64,000 nucleotides of DNA from Bosea sp. BIWAKO-01 (lineage in GTDB: Bacteria > Pseudomonadota > Alphaproteobacteria > Rhizobiales > Beijerinckiaceae), in NCBI RefSeq assembly GCF_001748145.1, contig NZ_BCQA01000001.1, positions 1,116,001 through 1,180,000 on the forward strand, in the 5' to 3' direction. This document shows positions 1 to 10,695 of this stretch, one piece after another. The notes beneath the pieces were generated by a model. That model did not search any database and was not told the origin of the DNA. It saw nothing but the letters and a program-made list of their open reading frames with translations. Position numbers and translations under genes: made by a program. Positions within the stretch are counted from its first letter, which is position 1; each line of letters opens with the position of its first letter.

Positions 1-21
1 CCCTCCGGCCGGCACCGTAAG

Positions 22-237
22 GTGCCAGCGAGCGCCATCAAGGCGCGTTCGAAGGAGGAGCCGACGTCCGACGTCCATGTTTTGGCGATCGATCTCGCCA
101 AGCGTAACTTCCAGGTCTGCGCGACGGCTCGAGGCGGGGCGGTTTTAGTCAACCGCAGGGTGTCGCGCGCCGATGTGGCCCCCATCCCTCGAACTGCATA
201 CCGGCCACGTGGCGGATGGCCAGGATCAAACGCCTGA
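22..237 (+). mobile_element. IS110-family transposase remnant (N-terminal fragment)
   Basis: The 71-residue reading frame contains, at about residues 19-50, the start of an IS110-type (DEDD, RuvC-like) transposase: VLAIDLAKRNFQVCA followed by a GAVLVNRRVSR stretch. A full transposase has roughly 320-400 residues, so nearly all of the catalytic domain is missing. After the VSR stretch the frame runs into RTAYRPRGG and stops. Many IS110 transposases end near an AYRP-like sequence, so this may be an internal-deletion derivative joining the two ends of the element; that reading is inference. The following bases to about 330 could be element 3' flank, but I cannot set its boundary. It lies about 150 bases from the 3' end of a tRNA gene. 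It cannot encode an active transposase. Confidence 0.65.
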
Positions 238-383
238 CACACGACCGACAGAAGTGCCTGGCTGCAAGATCTGTCAGAAGAATCCTCTTGCAAAACCGGG
301 GGCATCCACCCACGCCCTTTTGTACCAAGGGGCGGCTTCAGCTCGAAATTAGCGAGGAAAATCAACAACCTCAACAGGTTGGA

Positions 384-459
384 TGGTGCCGCAAGAGGGA
401 TTCGAACCCCCGACCCCCTCATTACGAATGAGGTGCTCTACCAGCTGAGCTATTGCGGC
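384..459 (-). tRNA. tRNA-Thr (anticodon CGT)
   Basis: Read on the minus strand, the 5' acceptor strand GCCGCAA pairs with TTGCGGC at the 3' end, followed by discriminator A and an encoded CCA. The D arm has AGCTCAGCTGGTAGAGC, the anticodon stem is CCTCA/TGAGG around loop TTCGTAA, and the T loop is TTCGAAT. The anticodon CGT reads ACG, hence threonine. The length of 76 bases including CCA is normal. The 3' end faces the IS110 remnant, the usual side for integrative insertions at tRNA genes, but no duplicated attachment site is visible in the window. Confidence 0.97.
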
Positions 460-528
460 GACGGGAGGGGCTCTAACAGCCCGGCCCAATCTTGGCAAGA
501 CGGACGGAGCAGAACATGCCCCGTCTTC

Positions 529-1476
529 TCACGTTTTGCGCAGCTTTTCCGTTTCCGGCTTTTCCTGGCCGAGCGCGACGATGCCACGGCGGATGGCACG
601 AGTGCGGGTGAAATGCTTGTGCAGGGTCTCGCCATCGCCGAAGCGAATGGCGCGGGTCAGGACCGAAAGATCCTCGCTGAAGCGCCCCAGCATCTCCAGA
701 ACCGCTTCCTTGTTGTGCAGGAAGACGTCGCGCCACATCGTCGGGTCGGAGGCCGCAATGCGGGTGAAATCGCGAAAACCGCCGGCCGAGAACTTGATCA
801 CCTCGGACTGGGTCACCGCCTCGAGATCCTCTGCCGTGCCGACGATGTTGTAGGCGATGAGGTGTGGCAGATGGCTGGTGACGGCGAGCACGAGATCATG
901 ATGCTGCGCGCTCATCTCCTCGACGAGAGCGCCCGTGCCCTCCCAGAAATGGCGAGTGCGCGAAACCGCGCCGTCATCGCTGCCGTCCGGCGGAGTGAGG
1001 ATGCACCAGCGGTTCAGGAAGAGGCTGGCAAAGCCGGCGTCCGGGCCGGAATTCTCGGTGCCCGCGACCGGGTGGGCCGGGACGAAATGCACGCCCACTG
1101 GCAGATGCGGCGCGACAGCCTCGACAACCGCGTTCTTGACCGAGCCGACGTCGGAGACGATCGCGCCCGGCTTCAGGGCCGAAGCGATCTCGCCTGCGAC
1201 CGCGCCGCAGGCGCCGACGGGCACGCACAGAATGACCAGATCGGCGCCCGACACGGCAGCCTGCACGGTCTCCGCCACCTCATGGCCGAGATCGAGCTCG
1301 CGGGCGCGGGCGCGCACGCCCTCGTCCCGGTCGCTCAGGACAATGCGCCCGGCGAGATTGAGATCCTTGGCCGCATGGGCGATCGAGGAGCCGATCAGCC
1401 CGATGCCGATGATCGCGAGGCGGCCGAAGATCGGCTCCTCGCGCCGCGGGGCGAAACTCTCGGTCGGCGCCGTCAT
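529..1476 (-). CDS. tyrC: prephenate/arogenate dehydrogenase
   Basis: This NAD(P)-dependent enzyme oxidatively decarboxylates prephenate or arogenate on the way to tyrosine. About 315 residues. The Rossmann dinucleotide motif GIGLIGSS lies near residues 24-31, followed by the family stretches AHPVAGTENSG and a conserved HDLVLAVTSHLPHL segment. There is no chorismate mutase domain, so it is the monofunctional type. I chose the ATG at 1476, which shares one base with the hisC stop (TGATG); a GTG one codon upstream (1479) would give a GTGA four-base overlap instead. Translational coupling with hisC is expected either way. It is the last gene of a minus-strand operon chorismate mutase-hisC-tyrC. 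Prephenate versus arogenate preference cannot be read from the sequence. Confidence 0.93.
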   Translation of the reverse strand: MTAPTESFAPRREEPIFGRLAIIGIGLIGSSIAHAAKDLNLAGRIVLSDRDEGVRARARELDLGHEVAETVQAAVSGADLVILCVPVGACGAVAGEIASALKPGAIVSDVGSVKNAVVEAVAPHLPVGVHFVPAHPVAGTENSGPDAGFASLFLNRWCILTPPDGSDDGAVSRTRHFWEGTGALVEEMSAQHHDLVLAVTSHLPHLIAYNIVGTAEDLEAVTQSEVIKFSAGGFRDFTRIAASDPTMWRDVFLHNKEAVLEMLGRFSEDLSVLTRAIRFGDGETLHKHFTRTRAIRRGIVALGQEKPETEKLRKT

Positions 1477-2582
1477 CACTTGCCGGCCAGGAAGTCGCCG
1501 AGCGCCGCGACGACGAGACGGTTGGCCTCCTCGGAGCCGATCGTCATGCGCAGCGCGTCCGGCAGGCCATAGGCGGCGACGCTGCGCAGGATCAGCCCAC
1601 GCTGGCTCAGGAAGGCGTCAGCCTCCTTCGCCGTCTTGCCGGAGGCTTTTGGGAAATGGATCAGGATGAAATTGCCCACCGACGGCGTGACGCTCAGGCC
1701 GAGCTTTTCCACCTCGGCCGTCGTCCAGGCGAGCCAGGTCTCGTTGTGCTGGAGCGCGGCCGCGACATGGGCCTCGTCGGCAATCGCAGCGGTGCCGGCC
1801 TCGATCGCCGCGCCGTTGACGTTGAACGGGCCGCGGACGCGGTTGAGCGCATCGATGACATGGGCGGGCCCGTAGAGCCAGCCGAGCCGCAGATTGGCGA
1901 GGCCGTAGATCTTCGAGAAGGTGCGCGCCATCACGACATTCTCGTTGGTCGCCACCAGTTCGAGCCCTGACGCATAATCGTTGCGGCGGACATATTCGGC
2001 ATAGGCGGCATCGAGCACCAGCAGCACATCGGAGGGCAGGCCGGCATGCAGGCGCTTGACCTCCTCGAAGGGCAGATAGGTGCCGGTCGGGTTGTTGGGA
2101 TTGGCGAGGAAGACGATCTTCGTCTTCGGCGTCACCGCCTTCAGGATCGCGTCGACATCGGCGGTGAGATTGGCCTCGGGCACGACCACGGGCTTGCCGC
2201 CGGCCGCCAGGATGGCGATGCGGTAGACGAGGAATCCGTGCTCGGTGAAGATGCCCTCGTCGTCGTCGCCGAGATAGGTCTTGGTGACGAGCTGCAGCAA
2301 TTCGTCGGAGCCCGAACCGCACACCAGACGCGCGGGATCGAGACCATAGCGCGCCGCGATCGCCTCGCGCAGCTTGGTGGCGGAGCCGTCCGGATAGAGC
2401 TCGAGCTTGCCCTTGAGGCTGTCAAAGGCGGCAATCGCCTTCGGGCTCGGGCCAAGCGGGGTCTCATTCGAGGAGAGCTTATGCAGCTTCACCCCCGCCG
2501 GAGCAGTGGACTTGCCAGGCACATAGGCCTCGATATCGAGGACGCCGGGACGCGGAACAGGGCGGGAAGCAGGCGTGGCCAT
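1476..2582 (-). CDS. hisC: histidinol-phosphate aminotransferase
   Basis: Fold-type I PLP aminotransferase of 368 residues, the normal length for HisC. It converts imidazole acetol phosphate to histidinol phosphate, using glutamate as amino donor. The Schiff-base lysine is in [15 protein letters not shown] (Lys224), the cofactor-binding segment DAAYAEY is near 191-197, and NPNNPTGT lies near 161-168. The gene sits between chorismate mutase and tyrC, overlapping the latter. From that context it may serve, or also serve, as an aromatic aminotransferase for phenylpyruvate, hydroxyphenylpyruvate or prephenate, as known for several HisC homologues in aromatic operons. HisD lies far away at 62-63.6 kb, so this is not a histidine operon. 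Which substrate dominates is open. Confidence 0.92.
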   Translation of the reverse strand: MATPASRPVPRPGVLDIEAYVPGKSTAPAGVKLHKLSSNETPLGPSPKAIAAFDSLKGKLELYPDGSATKLREAIAARYGLDPARLVCGSGSDELLQLVTKTYLGDDDEGIFTEHGFLVYRIAILAAGGKPVVVPEANLTADVDAILKAVTPKTKIVFLANPNNPTGTYLPFEEVKRLHAGLPSDVLLVLDAAYAEYVRRNDYASGLELVATNENVVMARTFSKIYGLANLRLGWLYGPAHVIDALNRVRGPFNVNGAAIEAGTAAIADEAHVAAALQHNETWLAWTTAEVEKLGLSVTPSVGNFILIHFPKASGKTAKEADAFLSQRGLILRSVAAYGLPDALRMTIGSEEANRLVVAALGDFLAGK

Positions 2583-2617
2583 GGCTTGTGGACCTTGTCA
2601 GGGGAATGAGATGGAAA

Positions 2618-3451
2618 TCAGCGGGCTGGCTTGACGGCAAAACGGGCGGCGTGGCTGCCGATTTCGGCGAACTCGCTCAGGCCGGCTGGCTCAAGCGCGG
2701 CACGGATCGCGCTCTGCTCGACTTCTCCCGAAGCAGCGACCAGCAGCGAAAGATGCGAACCGTCGGCGGCGCTGGCCGAGACCTCGGCGAGATGCTGGGC
2801 GAGGCCGGCACGCAACGCCTCCGACCAGCGCTCAACCCTGGCGGCATAGAGCACGATCTCGCGCACGGCCGCATCCGCGAGCGGCTTGGCGATGCAGTAG
2901 ACCGGCGTGCCTGCGGGATGGTCAGGTCGCTCGATGAAGGGCAGGCGGGCGATGATCTTCGGCCGCTCAGGACCGATGAGATCGCGCCACCAGACGCCGG
3001 CGCTGGCACCGAGATCCATCCGGAAGATGCCGAGATCGCCAGCCGACTCGGCAACGGCGGCGATCACCGCGCGCGCATGCTCATGAGTGATGAAGGGCAC
3101 GGTGAAGCCGAAATGGAACCGCGCGGAATCGCGCATCGCCGCATCGCCGCCCGAGACATCGGCATGGACGGCGTAATTCGCCTGAACATAGGTGAAGGTC
3201 GCGATGATGATGCGCCAGATGCCCTCGACGGTGTCGAGCGGCAGCAGGCCCTTATGACGCAGCGCCAGCCGCTTCATCATGTCGGCCTCGCGGCCGGGCC
3301 GGAACGCCGAACCCGACACCTGCGTCTTCTTCACGGCGATCAGCGTCTCAATGATCTGCGAGCGCTCCATCAAGAGCGCATGCATCTCACTGTCGATGCG
3401 GTCGATCTCACCGCGCAGATCGGCAAGGGTGGTCGGAGCAATTTCGGTCAT
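2618..3451 (-). CDS. chorismate mutase (AroQ class) with a C-terminal prephenate-dehydratase-like region
   Basis: The first 90 or so of 277 residues form an all-helical AroQ chorismate mutase domain, starting LADLRGEIDRIDSEMHALL with conserved Arg, Asp and Lys-rich helix positions. It isomerises chorismate to prephenate. The remaining 180 residues do not match a canonical prephenate dehydratase: I see no ENS segment and no TRF motif. Segments such as PKIIARLPFIER and the final ACT-like region still recall the P-protein layout, so this part may be a degenerate dehydratase/ACT half. A complete separate prephenate dehydratase is at 49453-50307. First gene of the operon with hisC and tyrC, divergent from metX across 179 bases. 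Confidence 0.88.
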   Translation of the reverse strand: MTEIAPTTLADLRGEIDRIDSEMHALLMERSQIIETLIAVKKTQVSGSAFRPGREADMMKRLALRHKGLLPLDTVEGIWRIIIATFTYVQANYAVHADVSGGDAAMRDSARFHFGFTVPFITHEHARAVIAAVAESAGDLGIFRMDLGASAGVWWRDLIGPERPKIIARLPFIERPDHPAGTPVYCIAKPLADAAVREIVLYAARVERWSEALRAGLAQHLAEVSASAADGSHLSLLVAASGEVEQSAIRAALEPAGLSEFAEIGSHAARFAVKPAR

Positions 3452-3630
3452 GGCGTGATCTTGGCGCGTGAGGCGACGGACGCGCGTCTCTTAGACCTCA
3501 AGCCCGCGCTTAGCAAAGCCAGCTTCGCGCGAGGCCGCGTTGACAGCGCGCCTGCGGCACGCCATCGGTAAGTTCGATCTTTCGAACGAGCCGACCGGCA
3601 AGACAAATCAGCCTGTCAAAGCGGACGACG

Positions 3631-4800
3631 ATGCGCGACGAAATCCTGAGCCTTGCAGACCCGCTGAAGGAAGCGAACGATCCCTCGAGCCCGGTCGTCC
3701 GGTTCGATGCAGCCACGCCGCTGGTGATGGATTGCGGTGTGGTGCTCGACAGCTGGCAAATTGCCTACCAGACCTATGGCGAACTCAATGCGGCCAAGTC
3801 GAATGCCGTCCTCGTCTGTCATGCCCTGACAGGTGACCAGCATGTCGCCAGCCGCAACCCGATCACCGGCAAGGGCGGCTGGTGGACGGCGATGATCGGC
3901 CCCGGCAAACCGATCGATACCGACCGCTTCTTCGTGATCTGCGCCAATGTCGTCGGCGGCTGCACCGGCACGACGGGCCCGGCCTCGACCAATCCGGAGA
4001 CCGGAAAGCCCTGGGGCCTCGGATTCCCTATGGTAACGATCCGCGACATGGTCAGGGCCCAGGCGCATCTGGTCGATGCACTCGGCATCGAGTCGCTGTT
4101 CTGCGTCGCCGGCGGCTCGATGGGCGGCATGCAGGTGCTGGAATGGGCGGCGAGCTATCCCGGGCGCGTCTTCTCGGCGCTGCCGCTGGCGACCTCCGCC
4201 AAGCACTCGGCCCAGAACATCGCCTTCCACGAAGTCGGCCGCCAGGCGGTGATGGCCGATCCGGACTGGCGCGGCGGGCGCTATCTCGAAGAAGGCACGC
4301 GCCCGTCCAAAGGCCTCTCGGTGGCGCGCATGGGTGCGCATATCACCTATCTGTCGGAACCTGCTCTGCACCGGAAATTCGGTCGCAAACTGCAGGATCG
4401 CGAGGCGCCGACCTTCTCCTTCGATGCCGATTTCCAGGTCGAAAGCTACCTGCGGCACCAGGGCCTGAGCTTCGTCGAACGCTTCGACGCCAATTCCTAT
4501 CTCTATGTGACGCGCGCGATGGATTATTTCGACATCGCCGCCGATCATGACGGCGTGCTCGCCAAGGCTTTCACGGGCACGAAGACGCGCTTCTGCGTCG
4601 CCTCCTTCACCTCGGACTGGTTGTTCCCGACCGCGGATTCGCGCGCCGTCGTTCATGCGCTCAATGCTGCCGGCGCCTCGGTCTCCTTCGTCGAACTCGA
4701 AAGCGACAAGGGCCATGACGCCTTCCTGCTGGAGGAGCCGAACCTGTTCGCGACCACGCGCGGCTTCATCAATGCGGCAGCTCGGGCAAGAGGGTTGTGA
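3631..4800 (+). CDS. metX: homoserine O-acetyltransferase
   Basis: Alpha/beta-hydrolase of 389 residues that acylates homoserine in cytoplasmic methionine synthesis. The nucleophile elbow GGSMGG carries Ser163. The other triad residues are Asp329 (in FTSDWLFP) and His362 (in DKGHDAF). CHALTGDQH near 63-71 and the [12 protein letters not shown] stretch are family hallmarks. Some MetX-family members prefer succinyl-CoA, and the sequence alone does not settle acyl-donor choice. metW follows after 4 bases on the same strand, the usual metXW pair. No good Shine-Dalgarno sequence precedes this ATG, and no SAM riboswitch is recognisable in the 179 bases upstream. Confidence 0.96.
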   Translation: MRDEILSLADPLKEANDPSSPVVRFDAATPLVMDCGVVLDSWQIAYQTYGELNAAKSNAVLVCHALTGDQHVASRNPITGKGGWWTAMIGPGKPIDTDRFFVICANVVGGCTGTTGPASTNPETGKPWGLGFPMVTIRDMVRAQAHLVDALGIESLFCVAGGSMGGMQVLEWAASYPGRVFSALPLATSAKHSAQNIAFHEVGRQAVMADPDWRGGRYLEEGTRPSKGLSVARMGAHITYLSEPALHRKFGRKLQDREAPTFSFDADFQVESYLRHQGLSFVERFDANSYLYVTRAMDYFDIAADHDGVLAKAFTGTKTRFCVASFTSDWLFPTADSRAVVHALNAAGASVSFVELESDKGHDAFLLEEPNLFATTRGFINAAARARGL

Positions 4801-4804
4801 GGCC

Positions 4805-5428
4805 ATGGCGCTGAGCGAGACCTATACCAATCGTATCGACCTCAAGCTCGTCGCCGAGATGGTGACGCCCGGCACGCGCGTGCTCGATGTCGGCTGCGGC
4901 GACGGCGAATTGCTGGCCCTGCTGGCCGAGACGCGCCAGGTCGACGCACGCGGAATCGAACTGTCCCGCGAAGGTGTCGCCGGTTGCGTCGCGCGGGGGT
5001 TGTCGGTGATCCAGGGCGACGCCGATACCGACCTCGCCGACTATCCCGATGATTCCTTCGACTACGTCATCCTCTCCCAGACGATCCAGGCGACGCGCAA
5101 TCCGCGCCTGGTACTGGAACACATGCTGCGGATCGGCCGCCGCGCCATCATCTCCTTCCCGAATTTCGGGCATTGGCGCATGCGCAGCCAGATCTTCTTC
5201 CGCGGCCAGATGCCGGTGACCGATGCCCTGCCCTATTCCTGGTGGGACACCCCGAACATCCATTTCTGCACGATCCGCGACTTCGTGACCCTGTGCGAGG
5301 TCGTCGGCGCACAGAAGGAGCGCGCGGTTGCGCTCGATGCTGCCGGCGGCAAGGTCGGCGTCAGCGCGCCCTGGTGGTTCTGGAATCTGTTTGGTGCCCA
5401 GGCGGTCTTCCTGCTGAAGCGAGGCTGA
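4805..5428 (+). CDS. metW: methionine biosynthesis protein MetW
   Basis: SAM-methyltransferase-like protein of 207 residues, always paired with MetX in proteobacteria and needed for or enhancing its acyltransferase activity. The SAM-binding glycine motif VLDVGCGDGELL is near residues 26-37. Other MetW family marks are DDSFDYVILSQTIQATRNP, ISFPNFGHW and the SWWDTPNIHFCT stretch. I start at ATG 4805, directly after the metX stop; an upstream extension in the same frame would lie inside metX and has no family support. A weak GAGG precedes the start. The gene converges on clpB, with a terminator-like hairpin between. Confidence 0.95.
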   Translation: MALSETYTNRIDLKLVAEMVTPGTRVLDVGCGDGELLALLAETRQVDARGIELSREGVAGCVARGLSVIQGDADTDLADYPDDSFDYVILSQTIQATRNPRLVLEHMLRIGRRAIISFPNFGHWRMRSQIFFRGQMPVTDALPYSWWDTPNIHFCTIRDFVTLCEVVGAQKERAVALDAAGGKVGVSAPWWFWNLFGAQAVFLLKRG

Positions 5429-5495
5429 GCTTTCCCGCTTGATTCCGGGGGTAACGCGACGACCGTCGGATCGGCCCAGCCGTGAAACGAGAAAA

Positions 5496-5511
5496 GGGCG
5501 CTTGCGCGCCC
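5496..5511 (-). terminator. hairpin terminator, best oriented for clpB
   Basis: GGGCGC and GCGCCC form a 6-bp GC stem around a 4-base loop. On the minus strand the stem is followed by TTTTC, which fits Rho-independent termination of clpB. On the plus strand only CTTCC follows, so termination of metXW here would be weaker. Confidence 0.6.
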
Positions 5512-5543
5512 CTTCCCTGATCCGGCTCACGGCAACCGGCACC

Positions 5544-5563
5544 TTCTCCCCCGGAGGGGAGAA
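5544..5563. repeat. short palindrome, possible dispersed intergenic repeat
   Basis: TTCTCCCC and GGGGAGAA pair perfectly around CGGA, just after the clpB stop codon on the minus strand. CTTCTCCCC/GGGGAGAAG palindromes of this kind are frequent between genes in Hyphomicrobiales. It could also act as a second stem for the clpB 3' end. I saw no second copy in this window. Confidence 0.4.
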
Positions 5564-5578
5564 AGAAGACATCCCGAC

Positions 5579-8200
<2,622 letters not shown>

Positions 8201-8257
8201 ATCGTCACTCCGCCCGCCGGCACGCCCCGTGGCGACGCATCCGGCTGCCTTTCGTCA

Positions 8258-8290
8258 GGATAGGGCTCCCGAGGGACACCCTTCGCAACC
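8258..8290 (-). promoter_or_regulatory. candidate RpoH (sigma-32-like) promoter of clpB
   Basis: On the minus strand, GGTTGCGAAG (8290-8281) and CCCTATCC (8265-8258) have a 17-base spacer between TTGCGA and CCCTAT. They lie about 60 bases before the clpB start. This loosely matches alphaproteobacterial heat-shock promoters (CTTG near -35, a C-rich TAT element near -10). clpB is a standard RpoH target, which raises the prior. The -35 match is imperfect. Confidence 0.4.
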
Positions 8291-8334
8291 AAAGATAGTG
8301 TGACATCCGCGCAACGGAAGGGCCCCCCTCGCGA

Positions 8335-8697
8335 ATGATTGACGACGCCCTTCGGACAGGCTCAGCCTTGGCTATGGCGGGAACAAGGCGACAGCAGGCG
8401 ATTCGCAAAGCGTTGAGGGCGCTGGCCCCCGGCATTCCACTTGCGGATGCCGAAGCAGTCCTGGCACTCGCCGAGCGCCGCCACATGAAGGATCTGCCGC
8501 CCTCGACGGCGCTCTGGCTCGCTCTCGGCAGCCATGTCCGCCACGTTCATACCGATTACGAGCGGCTTCTGGCGGAAGGGTACGACCGCGACGCGGCGCG
8601 CTTCTTCGTCGTCGAGGACACCGAAGCGGTGCTCTCCGCCTGGGGCTGCCAGCGCTCCGTGGACGAGAACGAAGAGGCCGAGGCCGAGGAGGCCTGA
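8335..8697 (+). CDS. DUF2293 domain protein
   Basis: Small soluble protein of 120 residues, function unknown. The C-terminal half carries the DUF2293 pattern: an LPPSTALWLALGSHVRH helix, then TDYERLLAEGYDRDAAR and a terminal tryptophan region near VLSAWGC. The end is acidic (EEAEAEEA). No signal peptide or membrane segment. It is divergent from clpB across 134 bases and followed by the MOSC gene 100 bases later on the same strand. Family membership is clear; any role would be speculation. Confidence 0.8.
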   Translation: MIDDALRTGSALAMAGTRRQQAIRKALRALAPGIPLADAEAVLALAERRHMKDLPPSTALWLALGSHVRHVHTDYERLLAEGYDRDAARFFVVEDTEAVLSAWGCQRSVDENEEAEAEEA

Positions 8698-8796
8698 AGT
8701 CAATCTGATCGAACCGATGCAAGGATTTGATCGGTCCGGCCTCGCAGAACCCGCTATATCACCCCTGCCCGATCAGCCAGCGGACCGAAAACCTCC

Positions 8797-9588
8797 ATGC
8801 GCGTCGCCTCGCTCTATCGCTATCCCGTCAAGGGTCTCTCGCCCGAACCCGTACAATCGGCTTCGCTGAGCACCGGGGGCTTTTTTCCTGGAGACCGGCT
8901 TTTCGCCATCGAGAACGGCCCTTCCGGCTTCGACCCGGCCGCGCCCGTCCATCAGCCGAAGATCAAGTATCTGATGCTGATGCGCAATGAATCGCTGGCA
9001 CGGCTGCAGACGCGCTATGACGACGAAGGCCGCGCGCTTGTCATCAGGCAGGACGGACGCGAGACCTTGCGGGCCGACATGACGACGGAGGACGGCCGCG
9101 CGGCCCTGACGGCCTTCTTCGAGCGCTTCATGCCGGACGAGTTGCGCGGCAAGCCGCAATTGCTCACCGCCCCGCAAAGCTATCGCTTCATGGATTCGCG
9201 CTCGGGGTACATGTCGATCATCAACCTCGCCAGCGTCGCGGATCTCGGCAACCACCTTGGCACCAGGCTCGATCCGCTGCGCTTCCGCGGCAATGTCATG
9301 GTCGAGGGACTGGCCGCCTGGGCGGAGAACGACCTGGTCGGGCAGGAGCTGTCCACGGCGTCGGGGCTGCGCCTGCGTGTGATCAAGCGAATCGAACGCT
9401 GCGCGGCGACCAATGTCGACCCGCAGACCGGAGCCCGCGATCTCCAGATCCCGAAGGCGTTGATGAAGACCTATGGCCATGTCGACTGCGGAATCTACTG
9501 CGAGATTCTGAGCAGCGGCACGCTGACCGCTGGCACGCATATCGAGATCCGGGCCCCGCAGACCACGCTCGACCTCGGCGTCGCCTGA
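8797..9588 (+). CDS. MOSC domain-containing protein
   Basis: 263-residue protein with an N-terminal MOSC_N beta-barrel (MRVASLYRYPVKGLSPE) and a C-terminal MOSC domain from about 120. MOSC domains are sulfur carriers related to the molybdenum-cofactor sulfurase C-terminus and to YiiM/mARC proteins, usually acting on oxidised nitrogen compounds through Moco. The candidate ligand cysteine is in IERCAATNVDPQTG near residue 203. No iron-sulfur ferredoxin domain is attached. Substrate unknown. It is followed by an A-run and a strong hairpin shared with the convergent DUF4167 gene. Confidence 0.85.
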   Translation: MRVASLYRYPVKGLSPEPVQSASLSTGGFFPGDRLFAIENGPSGFDPAAPVHQPKIKYLMLMRNESLARLQTRYDDEGRALVIRQDGRETLRADMTTEDGRAALTAFFERFMPDELRGKPQLLTAPQSYRFMDSRSGYMSIINLASVADLGNHLGTRLDPLRFRGNVMVEGLAAWAENDLVGQELSTASGLRLRVIKRIERCAATNVDPQTGARDLQIPKALMKTYGHVDCGIYCEILSSGTLTAGTHIEIRAPQTTLDLGVA

Positions 9589-9598
9589 GCCAAAAAAA

Positions 9599-9621
9599 AC
9601 AGGGGCCCGCCGGGCCCCTGT
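9599..9621 (-). terminator. strong hairpin terminator for the DUF4167 gene
   Basis: ACAGGGGCCC pairs perfectly with GGGCCCCTGT around a 3-base loop. Eight A residues on the plus strand (9592-9599) become a T-run after the stem on the minus strand, the classic intrinsic form. It serves the leftward gene at 9646-10695. For the rightward MOSC gene the stem lacks a downstream T-run. Confidence 0.85.
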
Positions 9622-9645
9622 CATGTCCGGTCAAACCGGAGTGTC

Positions 9646-10695
9646 TTACTCGGCAGCGCTATCGGTTTCCGAACCCAGCGCGTCCATGACTTCACGTGGC
9701 GAGCGGCGGCGGCGCGTACGCTTCGGCGCGGCAGTTTCTTCGCCGGCCGGCGCTTCGGCAGGAGCAGCAGCAGCCTCGACCGGTGCCGCAACGGGCTCCT
9801 CGGCGACGGCGATCGGAACCCTGACCGGATTGGTCAGGAAGGACGGAAGCGAAGCAGCGACATCGTTCGCCTCGCCTTCAGGCTCGACCTCCCGGCGCGG
9901 ACGACGCTCCGCCCGCTCGGGACGCGGCCCGCGCTCCGGCCGATCGCCGCGCTCGAAGCGACGCTCGCCCTGGCTCTGGGCCGGGGCGTTCTCGCCCTGC
10001 TCGGCAGAAGCCGGCTGCTCGGAACGCGGCGCGAAGCCGCTGGGCTGGCCGTTCTGCCCGCCCTCGGGACGGTCGAACCGGCGCTCACCACGATCGGGGC
10101 CACGGTCCTGGCGATCATTGCGATCGAATCGACGGTTGTTGCGATCGTTGTTGCGATCGTTGAAGCGATCGGTGCGGGGCGGGCGGTCGAAGCGTTGGCC
10201 GTTGTTCTGCTGGCCATCCTGGCCCTCGCCATCCTGGCGGGGGGCAGCATTCTGGCCATACCCGTTACCGTTCACGCCTCCCTGAGCCTGATGCCGCAGC
10301 TCAGGCTGAGGCGAGCCCTGCGGGAAGGCAGCGTTCTCGTCGCCCTCACCCTCATCGTCACCATCGTCGCCCTCCTCACCAAAGGCGCGATTCGGCGGGA
10401 AGCTATGGCCGTATTGCTGGGCCATCTGCTCCTGCGCCGCAAGAAGGATGCGGTAGTAGTGCTCAGCGTGCTGGAAATAGTTCTCAGCTGCGACCGGATC
10501 GCCCGACGACTGGGCATCGCGCGCCAGCTGCAAGTACTTCTCCGCGACATGCTGAGCGGTACCACGAACTTTGACGTCCGGCCCGTTCGACTCGTAGCTG
10601 CGCTGCAACGGGTTGGGCGACTTTCGATTGCCGTTGTTGTTATTGTTATTGTTGTTGTTACGGCCGCGCATACGCCGGTTCTGACCTGGTCTCAT
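9646..10695 (-). CDS. DUF4167 domain protein, Arg/Asn-rich
   Basis: 349-residue protein. The folded DUF4167 part is about residues 30-110, with a helical stretch running VRGTAQHVAEKYLQLARDA and then AENYFQHAEHYYRILLAAQ. It is preceded by an RGR/poly-Asn start and followed by a long Arg/Asp/Asn/Gly-rich disordered tail with repeated RFDR-type units. The composition suggests RNA or nucleic-acid binding; that is inference. DUF4167 genes regularly follow prmC in alphaproteobacteria, as here, separated by 372 bases. The last residues are Arg/Lys-rich and then acidic. Codon use matches neighbours except for the low-complexity runs. Confidence 0.85.
   Translation of the reverse strand: MRPGQNRRMRGRNNNNNNNNNGNRKSPNPLQRSYESNGPDVKVRGTAQHVAEKYLQLARDAQSSGDPVAAENYFQHAEHYYRILLAAQEQMAQQYGHSFPPNRAFGEEGDDGDDEGEGDENAAFPQGSPQPELRHQAQGGVNGNGYGQNAAPRQDGEGQDGQQNNGQRFDRPPRTDRFNDRNNDRNNRRFDRNDRQDRGPDRGERRFDRPEGGQNGQPSGFAPRSEQPASAEQGENAPAQSQGERRFERGDRPERGPRPERAERRPRREVEPEGEANDVAASLPSFLTNPVRVPIAVAEEPVAAPVEAAAAPAEAPAGEETAAPKRTRRRRSPREVMDALGSETDSAAE
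10633..10659 (-). repeat. trinucleotide run encoding nine asparagines
   Basis: Nine AAC/AAT codons in a row encode Asn13-Asn21 of the DUF4167 protein. This is the only clear microsatellite-like tract in the window. AT-richer than the surroundings, it is a candidate for slippage in whole codons, which would keep the frame. Confidence 0.85.

Noticed and set aside
216..431. A 71-codon frame spanning the IS remnant flank and the tRNA
   Set aside because: It reads through the antisense of tRNA-Thr and has no family resemblance.
3452..3630. SAM-II or other SAM riboswitch upstream of metX
   Set aside because: The conserved SAM-II core pairing and GCUAAA-type element in the right spacing could not be found on the plus strand. 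A GCTGATTTG fragment occurs on the minus strand only, at the wrong place.
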